From: Pyrenophora tritici-repentis
Lineage: Eukaryota > Ascomycota > Dothideomycetes > Pleosporales > Pleosporaceae
Direction of reading: 5' to 3'
NCBI RefSeq assembly: GCF_003171515.1
Contig: NC_089390.1
Location: 2,232,001 to 2,296,000, forward strand
DNA: 64,000 nt
Shown here: piece after piece, positions 1-11,606 of the stretch
How the letters are laid out: the number at the start of each line of letters is the position of its first letter
Position numbering within the stretch: the first letter of the stretch is position 1
Program-made: the position numbers and the translations under genes
The notes under the pieces: generated by a model
The model's database searches: none
Told to the model about the DNA's origin: nothing
What the model saw: only the letters and a program-made list of their open reading frames with translations

Positions 1-60
1 TTCACGTGCCCGTGTGGGCGGCGCTGGGAGAGAGGCATGTTCTGATTGTCGAAAACCTCT

Positions 61-2058
61 TCAACTATCATCTTCCAGGAAGAAGTAGTTACCACTCAAC
101 TTCTGTTCCTGGTCAAGTTGCGACTTGTCCTTGTTGATACGAGGACGGAACGAATTGGGGTCACGACGGAAGGTGACATCCAAGTTCTTCAAGAAACTGT
201 TGCAACCAGTAAGGAGGGACTCGGGCTTATTGGCGCGGGCATTGACAGCAGGTTGGCCGTCAAAGACAATGACACGGTCAGCGAGGTAGGTGGCCATGAT
301 GAAATCGTGCTCGACGACGAAAGCAGTCTTCTTGGAGTGCATGATGAAGCGCTTGATGACACGAGATGCAACAATACGCTGCTCGGAGTCGAGGTAGGCA
401 CTTGGCTCGTCGATAAGATAGATTTCGGCTGGCATACCAAGGGCCAAGACAATGGCGACACGCTGCAACTCGCCACCAGACAGGTTTTGCACTTCCTGGT
501 CAATGAAGTCGTCCATCTTGAGGGGCTTGTAGACGTCGGTTTGGAACTGGGGGCTGAGGAAAGCTGCCTTGATCTTCTTGAAGAAAAGTTGACGGACCGT
601 TCCCTGAAACTTGGGTGTGATAGTCTGCGGCTTCATGCTGATGCTCATCTTGGGGACCTTGGTGTCGCCATCAGGCTGCAGAGCGCCGGCAAGCATCTTA
701 CAGAAAGTAGTCTTTCCAGTGCCGTTCTCACCCATCATGACAATAATCTCAGAGTCGGTGAAGGCGCCAGATTCGATGCTCAGGTGGAAGCCTCCTAGAG
801 TCTTTTCCATGGCAGGGTACTGGTAGCCGCGGTTGTGGTCAACCATGTATTCGTCACCGGCCTCGGCAATGCGGAACTGAAGCGATTCTTCACGGAAGCG
901 CAAGTTCTCAGTGGGAATGTTTCCATCCAAAAAGATGTTGATACCTTCACGGACTGATGCCGGGAGGGTGACTACACCGTAAACAGCTGGCTTACCGTAA
1001 AGGACGCAGATGAAGTCGGAGAGATAATCAAGGACGGACAAGTCGTGCTCGACAACGATAACGTAGTCGTTGGGGCGGAGAAGACTACGAATCTTTCGGG
1101 CAGCGGCAAGACGCTGCTTGACATCCAAGAAAGACGACGGCTCGTCGAACATGTATACATCGGCTTGCTGAACGCAGACGAGGGCGATGGCGAAACGCTG
1201 CAGCTCTCCACCAGAAAGTTGTCCGACATCACGGTCAAAGATGTGTCGCAACTCAAGGTCATCAATCATTTCGTCAAGGTTCTCCATCTGCGAGCGGGCT
1301 TGGATGAGCTTGCCGACGGTGCGTTCGGCGGACTTGATGGCCTTGGGGATCTGGTCGACATACTGGGGTTTGACTACAGCCTTGAGGTTGTCTTCCAAGA
1401 CCTTGGTGAAGTAGTTCTGGAGTTCCGAACCACGGAAGTATTTGAGAATCTCCTCCCAGTCAGGGGGGTTATCATACCGACCCAAGTTGGGTTTGAGCTT
1501 GCCACTCAAGATCTTCAGCGCTGTGCTCTTTCCGATACCGTTTGTACCGACTAGTCCCAAAACCTGGCCCGGACGGGGCATAGGCAGTCTGTGCAGCTTG
1601 AAGCTGTTTGCCGAGTATCGATGCGTGACCTGGGTCTCGAGGTTGGTGGGCAAGTTGATGATGTTGATGGCGTCAAAGGGGCACTTCTTGGGGCAGATAC
1701 CACACCCAATACATAGCCGCTCAGAGATGAAGGCGATCTTGGAGGAGCCGTCTACTTCGATGCACAGCTTGCCCGTACGGACGACGGGACATGACTTTTT
1801 GCATTCTTGTCGGCATTTCTGGGAAGTGTTAGGAGAGGTAAGGGGCGAGAGAGAGGTAGGTTGGTGGATGAGTGGCACTTGCCTTTGGCTTGCACTGTCA
1901 CGTCGAACATCCTCACGTTAGCCATGACCAAATTTTGTGTGTGGAGGGGTAGTGGGGTACCTTGTCCGAGTTGACAATGGCAATACTAGGACGTTGTCAG
2001 TCGCAAACACATGCAATGGTTCACAATGGGCCACATACCGGGTGAGCTTGTCAGACAT
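61..2058 (-). CDS. RLI1: ABCE1/Rli1 ribosome-recycling ATPase
   Basis: Soluble twin-ATPase iron-sulfur protein that splits ribosomes after termination and supports initiation; essential in eukaryotes. Four exons: 2058-2039, 1985-1961, 1894-1883, 1818-61, giving 604 residues (yeast about 608). The N-terminal ferredoxin region holds the conserved Cys series (CRQECKKSC, then [11 protein letters not shown]). ATPase 1 has Walker [10 protein letters not shown], signature [12 protein letters not shown] and Walker B MFDEPSS; ATPase 2 has [21 protein letters not shown] and [10 protein letters not shown]. The ATG at 2058 gives the family start [15 protein letters not shown]. An apparent ATG at 1878 only reads an intron. 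The third intron (1882-1819) appears to start with GC rather than GT, because only that join keeps the conserved C-x4-C spacing; a GT donor four bases further would add one residue. Divergent from the CHD1 gene. Identity very sure; exact third donor likely. Confidence 0.95.
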
Positions 2059-2947
2059 GTTTGTGGCGACCAGGATTGTCGTGGGTTTGCCCTATCGTAG
2101 ATGACAGCAAACGTCGTTGTTGGTGGGGAATTTGGAGGCTCAGTGCGCGCGAAGACTCGACAATAGCAGACTACCCAGGCAGGCTGACAGGCGAAAGCTG
2201 GGGGAGAGGCGCAGGCTATTGTGCTCCAACGTCTGCACCGAGTGAAGGAGGCGTGAGAAAGGTGGAGAGGACTGCACAATAGGCAAACTGACGTTGTTCG
2301 CATTCAAGCCGTGGTAAGCGTTTTGGCCCTTGTTCTGATTGGGTGGGCGGCGGGTGCGATAGTGGTTAGCGCGAAAGCGAGGCGCTGGCCTGCTGCTTGC
2401 AAGCCCCGACCATACCTAAGGAAACTCCACAACCCTCACCACGACCGACACTTCACCCTACCCAGACCACACCCCACACCCCATATCGAGGGTATCTTGG
2501 ACATGGACTGTACGTATATCTACTTTTAAGTCTTCCGTCGCGTAGTTTCCCTGCACAAACCCGTCGGCGCTGCCTGGTGCTGGCCTTGCCCAAGTCGATC
2601 AATCCATCACCATTTCACGCCCATGCATCCCGCAAGTCACTATTCACTCCTAGCACGGCCGCCCACTACGTAAAGAAGGCGCCCGCTTGCCCTCCACCCC
2701 CTCTATAGCACGCTCCGTCTTCCCACTGCTTCACGGCTCTCCACCGCCCTTTGTCTACTCAGCCCTCAACCACCACCTCCGCAATCCATCAGACTTCCAT
2801 TGCTCGCGCCCTCGGCCTTGTTCTTGGGCGCTTTCTGGTTATTCTGAGTCGCGTAGTTTCGCTCTATCCAACGCGCCCGCTCCGAGCCACTCAGGCCCAC
2901 GGAACGTGTGAATATCTTGCTGACCCTCTTCCACAGCCGCGTCCATC
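2059..2947. promoter_or_regulatory. divergent promoter region RLI1 / CHD1
   Basis: 889 bases between the two start codons. It holds no convincing reading frame. The half nearer CHD1 is rich in C and pyrimidine runs (from about 2400 to 2940), as is common in fungal 5' leaders. I could not place a TATA box or a specific operator. Confidence 0.5.
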
Positions 2948-5900
2948 ATGATGCCCTCTTCACCAGGCAATGTCGCCTCGTTACCATACACAAACGGTCA
3001 TTTGTCGCCTCTCGTAGCCCATATGACGACCGCCGACAGCTCTTCTCCCCAAGCCGACAGCGATTTGTCCGACGCGAGAGAGGCTGCCGCAGCCGACCAA
3101 GCCTCCGATGTAGATGCGCCAGGCGAGGAGTACGACGAAGACGAGGAGATGGCTGCTGCTTCAGACTCGTCCGAGGACGTTGATGCCGAGGGCGAGCCGG
3201 ACGGCGACTATGACTCTGACTCACCGCCGTCCGAACGGGCAGAGAGCAACCGCGCTCGCAGCTCATCAGAGGAGTCAACGAGGCCGACGAAGCGCAAGGC
3301 AAGCGAAGAGAAGGAGTATCCCATGGAGCAGAACCCTGAGCTATATGGTCTACGTCGCAGCGTATGTGGCCTACACGATCTTCCTCTCTTCACACAAGCT
3401 AACTGTAGCCTAGGGTCGTGCCCGCCACCAAGGTCGTCGCATCGTAAGTGACCTTCAGTTGACGAAAGAAGTCAGTATTAACAAAATTTAGGTCGATAGC
3501 AGTGATGAAGACGATGACTACAGTTCGGATCAGCCCCGTAAGCGACAAAGGACCGCTTCGCGCAAGAGTTTGTCTCCCCACCTTTCGCGTATGACCTTGT
3601 ACTGACCCATGCTCCAGCCTCCAACCAACCAACACCCGTCTATCGCTCGACTGGCTCCGACTCTGAATCAGATGGCTATGTTGGCGCCCGTCGCAACATC
3701 CCGACCAAGAAGCAACGCCAACGTCAGCACGCCGTTGCTGCAGGCCGTGAACCACCATCACAAGCCGAAGTCCGATTTTCTGCTCGGCGCACAGCCCAAG
3801 TCGCGAATTACAACGAAGAAGAGGATGAGGACGAGTTCATAGAAGAGGATGATGAGATGACCCCCAACTACTGGGCGACCGCGACAGAAGACACTGGTCC
3901 CGTCATCGATAAGATTCTCGACCATCGACCGAAGGATGGATCAGGTAAGAGAGAACAGTCGTCTGCTATGCTAGCACCTGCTAACAGAGTCAGAAATTGA
4001 TCCTTCCTTTGAGAAGAAGGACTTTGAGTACCTGGTAAGAGCAAATCATCACTCCTGCCATACGCAGTACTAATTCGATGCTTTCAGATCAAATGGCAAG
4101 ACAAGGCACACTACCATTCGTCATGGGAAGACTACAAGACGGCAGCCTCGTACAAGGGCTACCGAAAGCTAGACAACTACTTCAAGGGCCCCGTCTCCAG
4201 CGACATGTACTTCCATAGCCGGAAGGACGAGGACCCTGAGGAGTTTGAGCAGCACATGGTTGCACGTGAAGCAGAGCGCGAGAGCCAACTCGACTTCCAC
4301 GTCGTTGAGCGTGTCATCGACTCACGAGATGGTGAAGACGAGACTGACTACTTTGTCAAGTGTAAGTTCACTCACTCTCAGCCCCTGACCGGATTACCTA
4401 ACATTGAGTAGGGAAAGGATTGACGTACGAGTTCTGCACCTGGGAACCAGCATCGCTCGTGAGTCGCTTGTCGCAGAGCGAGATCGATCGTTTCCTTGAC
4501 CGCTCGTCGAACCGACCCTCCTCCGACCTCCGCGAGACGAACCCGAATACCCGCCGGAAGTTCGTCAAATTGGACGCGCAGCCCGACTACATCAAGTATG
4601 GTCAGCTAAGGTCGTTCCAACTTCAAGGTGTCAACTTCCTTGCGCATAACTGGTGTCGAGGCACCAACGTCATCCTGGCCGATGAGATGGGCCTGGGAAA
4701 GACGGTGCAGACTGTTTCCTTCATCAACTGGCTGAGGCATGATCGACACCAGGATGGTCCAATGATCTGCGTTGTACCGCTATCAACAATGCCTGCATGG
4801 GCCGACACTTTCAACAACTGGACCCCGGATGTCAATTATGTCATCTACACCGGTAGAGAGGAAGCCCGAGCGATCATTAGGGACAAAGAGCTTTTGGTCG
4901 ATGGGAACACCAAGAAGATCAAATTCAACGTACTATTGACTACGTATGAATACGTCCTTGCCGACTGGCAGTTCCTGCAAAGCATCAAGTGGCAGTTCCT
5001 CGCCGTGGACGAGGCGCATCGACTGAAGAACCGCGATTCCCAGCTCTACGACAGGCTGCGGCAATTCAACGCACCGTGTCGACTACTCATCACGGGTACC
5101 CCCATTCAGAACACTCTGGGGGAGTTAGCTGCTCTCATGGATTTCCTCATGCCGGGGAAGATTAGCGTTGACGAGCACGTGGATCTCGCTTCAGAAGACG
5201 CCAGCCGAAAGCTTGCCGAACTCAGCGACGCGATTCAGCCGTACATGATTCGCCGTACCAAGGAGAAGGTCGAGAACGACCTGCCTCCCAAGTCTGAGAA
5301 GATTCTCCGTGTCGAACTGTCGGATATTCAGCTTGAATACTACAAGAATATCCTGACACGCAACTATGAGGCACTCAATGAAGGAGGTGTCGGCCACAAG
5401 CAGTCTCTACTGAACATTGTTATGGAGCTGAAGAAGGCTAGTAATCATGCCTTGCTTTTCCCCAACGCCGAAAACAAGCTTGTGAAGCCCGGCTCCTCGA
5501 AAGAGGAGACCCTGAAGGCTCTGATCACCTCTAGTGGCAAGATGATGTTGCTGGATCGCCTGCTTGGCAAGCTGAAGGCCGACGGCCATCGTGTCCTCAT
5601 CTTCAGTCAAATGGTTCATATGCTGGACATTTTGACGGACTACCTCAAGCTGCGTAACTACTCATTCCAGCGTCTAGATGGCACAGTCCCAGCGGCTGAT
5701 AGGAAGATTGCCATTGACCACTTCAACGCACCCGGTAGTGAGGACTATTGCTTCCTCTTATCTACTAGGGCTGGTGGTCTCGGTATCAACTTGATGACTG
5801 CAGACACTGTCGTCATCTTCGATTCCGACTGGAACCCTCAAGCTGACTTGCAAGCCATGGCTCGCGCCCATCGTATTGGTCAGCAGAAGCCTGTGAGTGT

Positions 5901-8042
5901 CTATCGTCTTGTCTCGAAAGACACCATCGAAGAAGAGATCCTGGAGCGCGCTCGTAACAAGCGTATGCTTGAGTTTATCACCATCCAGCGCGGTGTGACC
6001 GATCGTCAGCAGAAGGAGCTCAACGACAAGATGAGTCGCGCGGCTGCCGAGCCAAATTCTGCCGACGACATCAACAACATCCTCAAGCGCCGCGGACAGA
6101 AGATGTTCGAACAGTCGGGCAACCAGAAGAAGCTCGAAGAGCTTGACATTGACTCAGTCCTGGAGAACGCCGAGGAGCACAAGACGGAACAGGCCGCCGG
6201 TCTCACGTCGGATGGTGGTGAAGAGTTTCTCAAGAACTTCGAGTACACTGATGTCAAGATTGATCTCGAATGGGATGACATCATTCCCAAAGAAGAGCTT
6301 GAGGCGGTCAAGGCCGACATCCAACAGCGGAAAGACGAGGAAGAGACCCAGAAACTGCTTGAGGAGAGCGCTCCCAGGAAGCGCAAAGCTGCCTCATCAA
6401 GTGCACGAGAACAGCGAGCAGCGAAGAAGCGCGCGCTTGAGGCCACCCACATCGACGTTGATGACGACGAGCAATCAGAGCAAGATGACACCGTTGGGAA
6501 GGATCCCAAGCGCCCTCTTAATACAAAAGAAGTGCGGAATCTCATCGGAGCTTACTACCGATATGGTTCACTTGACGAACGTGCCGATGAGATGCTTCAG
6601 TCAGCGAAACTCGTGGGCCGAGATCTCACTGTAGTCAAAGCCACGCTAGATCAGATCGTCGCCGAGAGCACACGACTGGTCAAGGAAGAACAGACGAGGC
6701 TCAAGAACTTGGAGATTGAGGCTAAGCGCGCCATCACCAAAAAGGACAAGAAGGCCGTCTTGTTCGACTTCGGCAACGTAAAGAAGGTCAACGCTGAGAC
6801 TATCCTTGAGCGTCCGGTTGAAATGCGCATCCTCAAGGAGGCCGTCGAGGCGACTCCTGATTGGCGTAACTTCCGAGTGCCAGATGCCATCAAGCCCGCG
6901 AGTTACTCTTGTCCTTGGGGCGCACGTGAAGATGGCATGTTGTGCATCGGCATCCAGCGTCACGGTTACGGTGCCTGGGTCAACATCCGCGATGATCCAG
7001 AGTTGGGACTGACTGACAAGTTCTATCTTGAAGAGCACCGTGTCGACAAGAAGGAGGAGCGCACCAAGGCTGAAGAGAAGAACGCCAAGTCTCCAGGCGC
7101 TGTGCATCTTGTTCGTCGTGCGAACTATCTTCTGACTGTTCTGAAGGACAAGAGCATTTCGGATCCAAGCGTTAAGAGGCTAATGGAGAACCATCACCGC
7201 AACAACAAGAAGAACCATCTCAACGCGGCACGTCGCACAGACAAGGCGAACAGTGTTTCTGCCAGCCCTGCACCTTCTGGTCCAATGCGAAAGATGGCTT
7301 CACGAGATTCGGAGCGTCCTTCGCAGCGTACGTACAGCAATGGCGAGAACCGACGGCCTGACAGCCGGACTGAGAGCCGCCAATACGATAGGAGTCGGGA
7401 GGACCGCCCTAGGAACAGCGACCAATACAGGCCTTCGGATGCTCACCGCAAGGAGTACCGGAATGACCGTGGTAGCGTTGATCGTCGTGCGCATATCACG
7501 GACCGGAACGGGACGCCAGAGAATCGTCGAAAGATCAATGGAGACCTGGATAGGCAGCGTATTCGAGACGACCGGCCCCGTCTTTCAGAGGACCGTCCAC
7601 GTTCGCACAGCCAGAGTCAAGTACCCGATCGCTCTGTGGAGACGCCCAAGCCAAAGGAGAAGAAGGCTGACGACTTCCTTGAGCGGAAGCTTCGACCTGT
7701 GCGCGACAATCTCAGCCGCCTTAAAAAGGCAACGCCGAAGAACTACCCACAGAAGGATGCGATGGTTAAGGTGTTGAAGATTGAGTTAATTGCCATCGGC
7801 AACTTCATCCGTGCTGAAACGCGTGACAACCCAGAGCTCGAAGAGCGGCTATGGTAAGTTCCCTCGCCAAATGTTTCTATATACACATGCTAACAAGTCT
7901 TAGGGGTTACACGATCACCAACCACTGGCCTCGCCCTGGCGTCACTGTTCCCGCCATCAAGGGCATGTACAATAAGATGCTGAGCTCGGAGAAGCCGGCC
8001 TCTGGCGCGACAGGCACCAATGGGCAGAAGAACGGGGTTTAA
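2948..8042 (+). CDS. CHD1: CHD1-type chromatin-remodeling ATPase
   Basis: Nuclear ATP-dependent nucleosome-spacing enzyme linked to transcription elongation. Eight exons: 2948-3361, 3414-3443, 3492-3567, 3618-3944, 3994-4034, 4088-4361, 4412-7853, 7904-8042; 1580 residues, near the family size. Order: acidic Ser/Glu/Asp-rich N-terminus (1-180), two chromodomains (roughly 245-335 and 360-415, the second with VKWKGLTYEFCTWE), SNF2 ATPase (Walker A DEMGLGKT near 478, DEAH box in VDEAHRLKN near 585), helicase C domain ending in ARAHRIGQ, a SANT/SLIDE-like DNA-binding region near 1110-1250, a basic Arg/Asp/Ser-rich stretch, and the C-terminal CHCT (DUF4208) domain near 1480-1570. Two adjacent ATG codons (2948, 2951) could both serve. 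Exon 2 is only 30 bases. All joins keep the frame. Very sure of family and of the exon chain. Confidence 0.95.
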
Positions 8043-9195
8043 ATATCGTTGACGCATAACGTATTTGATATCCATCGCTCGTTCGAGCCCTTTAGAATCA
8101 GCATATGGGCGTTTTCGATTTGTACGGTGTGATACCGTCATGTATATTTGCAGCATAGCGTAGGTGTTCGGCTCGGTTGGACTACTCAAGAAATGTTTAG
8201 CTACGGGCACTTTTTTGGTTATGTGTTTCTTTCGTTGTATGCATGGACAGACCCAGTCAGGGTGAGCCAAGCGGTGTTCATGTTTTTGCGCGGTGGCGCA
8301 GTAAAAAGGCCGAGCTTCGGCTGTTGATAGAGCATTTGCGGTACTTGGGAAAGAGCGTGAGCATATTACAAGAGCGAAAGCATGTCTCTACAAAGAGGGG
8401 ATGCCATTGTTAGCAGTTTGTAGATTCAGCGTCCTCTGCATCGATGCAAGACAGCAATGAACTACATGCATCACTACCCTGGTCACGTACGTGATGTGTG
8501 AATGTGTGGTGGCTGCGTATGTATTGTGCGCTCTCAATACCTATGGTTCCGACTCTTGTTCCATAGTACAGTAGACGTGACGAAAGATTATAGCAACGTT
8601 GCGAAGTTCGCGATCGTGAGCCCACTCGATCCCTTTGATTGCGGCACTTTGGAAGGATGAGACATGGTCACGCGAATCTCGTCGTATGCTAACCCATGGG
8701 TAAGGGATCTCCGTATCCCCACGCTGGATGTGAAGGCGGGGTGGTGCCCACTGGCCCACTCATGGGTGGGATGGTAAGCAGTTGAGGCATATTCGAGCAT
8801 CACGATGGTGGCATTGCATGTCGGAAGCTAGGCGATCAAGTGCAGTGGAAAAAAAGGCGCATTGCGGTGAGTGCTATGGCGCAGTCTGAACATCAGTCAC
8901 ACGACAAGCAGTCGTATCTTGATGCGGCAAGGAGAAGCAAGTGGATTATGTGCGCTGGTGATGTGTGCAGGTCAGTTTGGCATCGCGTGGTGGTTGGGCG
9001 TGAGCGATGACGCACCAATTACAAGGGGGATTTTAGGGTGTGCGCGCAGCAGTGGGCGCCTTGCGTCGGCCACCATCAAGGTATCTTCGGCGCTATTCAA
9101 GCATGATTTAACGTAGACGTCTCGCAACACTCATAAATTCTCATAAATTCACTTGCAAATGTATCTTCCATTCTGACCATAGAATACTGACAATC
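8043..9195. other. intergenic, CHD1 3' end to PPN1 promoter
   Basis: 1.15 kb without a supported gene. It holds the CHD1 3' untranslated region and the PPN1 upstream region. A direct repeat of TCATAAATTC lies at about 9131-9151, just upstream of PPN1; nothing else stands out. Confidence 0.5.
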
Positions 9196-11606
9196 ATGGT
9201 GCGATCAAGGGACATGTTGATCTGCAGCCTGCTTCTCGGCGTACAGGCCGTCTGGGCCGCCCCACCAAAGGCGGCAGGAAGTGCAGGAAACAGCCGCAGT
9301 CCGGGTTCTGGGGCTACTGCTATGGGCGTAAGCAGCGCTACGAATGGCCAGCGGACGCTCAAGGGCAGATTCCTGCATATTACTGGTAAGTCAGCGACGT
9401 CTATTTGTCATGTACTGTACATGTAGTACTGGTACCCGTAGCTAACGTATCACTGTAGACTTCCATCCCGATCCTTTCTACAAGACATACGCGAGTACCA
9501 CCTCGGATGCAGCCTGCCATCGCGAGCGTGGCCCGGCCGGCATTTATGGCGCAGAGACGACGGGCTGCGACTCGCCCTTTGCCCTCATCAACCAGACGTT
9601 TAGATGGATAAACGACAACTTGAAAAACGAAATCGACTTCATCGTGTGGACTGGTGACTCGGCGCGACACGATAATGACGACGCGATTCCGCGGACGCAA
9701 AAGCAGGTCATAGAGCAGAACGAGTACATGGTGTCAAAGTTCACAGAGGTTTTTGGACAGAACGGGCACGGTGGTGGTACGAATGCCTTTGCTATACCAA
9801 TCGTGCCGACTTTTGGCAACAACGACATATTGCCTCACAACATCTTCACGAGCGGTCCAAATCGATGGACGACCAAATACCTGGATATCTGGCGTGGCTT
9901 CATACCGGAGGCACAGAGACATCAGTTTCAGCAGGGAGGATGGTTCTCTGTTGAGGTGATTCCGGGGAAGCTGGCCACCATAAGCCTGAACACCATGTAA
10001 GCAACCACTAAGAGTAACATTGGGGTTTGTTGCTAACACGCGCAGATACTTCTTCACTTCCAACTCTGCCGTCGACGGCTGCGCGAAGAAACACGAACCC
10101 GGCTACGAACACATGGAATGGCTGCGCATCCAGCTTCAACTCCTACGAGAACGCGGGATGAAAGCTATACTTATGGGTCATGTTCCACCCGCCCGAGTGG
10201 ATGGCAAAGAGAGCTGGGACGAGACATGCTGGCAGAAATATGCCCTTTTTGAACGACAGTTTCGCGATGTCATTGTTGGCAATCTCTTTGGGCACATGAA
10301 CATCGATCATTTCATGCTGCAGGATTTTGAGAGCATCGAAAAGGACACAGAAAATGGCCATATGGGGGTCTCTGTGCGCTCAGCTACATCGGGCAACGAG
10401 GTAGAACTCTTCGAGGATGGCGAGGTGACTGTCGCGTCGGCCACAGACTACCTACTCAACCTACGGCAGGCTTGGGCTCAACTTCCTGCGCCGCCGGTGA
10501 AGTCGAACAAGAAGTTACGTACAAAGTACAGTGACGAAGAGGAAGAGGAAGAGGAAGAGCAGGAAGATACAGTGTGGGATTGGCTCGCGTCCATGGTCTC
10601 AAGATCGTCAAAAGATCGGAAAGAGGAGAGGAAGAAATACCTCGAGAAAATCGGAGGCCAGTACGCTGAACGCTATGCAGTAACTCATGTTGCGCCGAGT
10701 ATAGTACCAAACTACTTTCCTACACTCCGCATCATCGAGTACAACATTACTGGTCTAGAAAATTTCGACGTATCAACTGGCTCCAGCAGCCTACCAATCG
10801 TGGACGCGTCAGCCGGGCAGATGCCGATCGCTGCCACCGACTATGAGGATGACGAAGACTATGTAAGGCATCTTGAGACCGTACAGCGAATGAAGCACAG
10901 GGGCAAAAAGGACAAGAAGAAGCGGAAGTACAAGTTCGAAGTTCCGGACGGCCCTTCCAAAACTGCACCGCCTGGCCCTGCCTACTCACCGCAGACTCTT
11001 ACTTGGACACGCTATGTTCAGTACTTTGCAAATCTCACTCGCATCAACAACGATTTTGTTGATTCACCACTGAACGCCGTCGTTGTTCAGGACACGTCTG
11101 CAAACGAGTTCGCTGTGAGCACCATCTTTGGATTCGAGATTGGCCCAGACGGCAAGATCAAACAGAAGAGGTGGAACGAAGGGAAACATAAGAAACATCA
11201 AGGCAAGCAGCCGCGACCTGAGCCACATCCTAATGAGTTTGTGTTTGAAGTAGAGTACGACACGAAGAAAGACAAAGGCTTTTCCGATCTCACCGTAAGA
11301 CGATGGGTCGAGTATGCAAGGAAGATTGGCTCAGGCGAATCGAAATCGAAATTTGTCGATGTTGAAGAGGAGGAGGTTGTGAACGAGCATCTTGGAGAAG
11401 ATGAATATGACGCCAAAAAAGGCAAGAAACACAACAAGGGAAAGAAGGGTAAACACCACAAGAAGCACGAGATGTCAAAAGAGTGGTTCACGTTTGCCAA
11501 GCGCGCATTTGTAGGGACCTTGGATCCACATGAGATTCAGGAGTTATTTGGCAGTGCATCAGCAACAGAGTCATTGGAAGGGGCGCAAGAGGTCATGGAG
11601 TTGTAA
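9196..11606 (+). CDS. PPN1: endopolyphosphatase, Ppn1-like
   Basis: Vacuolar enzyme that cuts inorganic polyphosphate chains. Three exons: 9196-9385, 9459-9996, 10046-11606; 762 residues. A hydrophobic stretch at residues 7-22 is a signal peptide or type II anchor, as expected for vacuolar delivery. Calcineurin-like metallophosphatase motifs in order: DFHPD (D-x-H), GDSARHD (GD), GNND, then MGHVPP and GHMN. The C-terminal part carries acidic (E-rich) and Lys/His-rich low-complexity stretches. Splice phases restore the motif DFHPDPFY across intron 1 and NTIYFFTSN across intron 2. An in-frame second Met (residue 7) would also leave a signal-like start. Sure of the family; substrate follows from the family, not from this sequence. 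Confidence 0.9.

Noticed and set aside
46..798. 250-codon open frame on the + strand at the left end
   Set aside because: It lies fully antisense to RLI1, whose protein is conserved. A shadow frame.
6006..6545. 179-codon - strand frame rich in Ser
   Set aside because: Antisense to the CHD1 exon; composition mirrors the coding strand.
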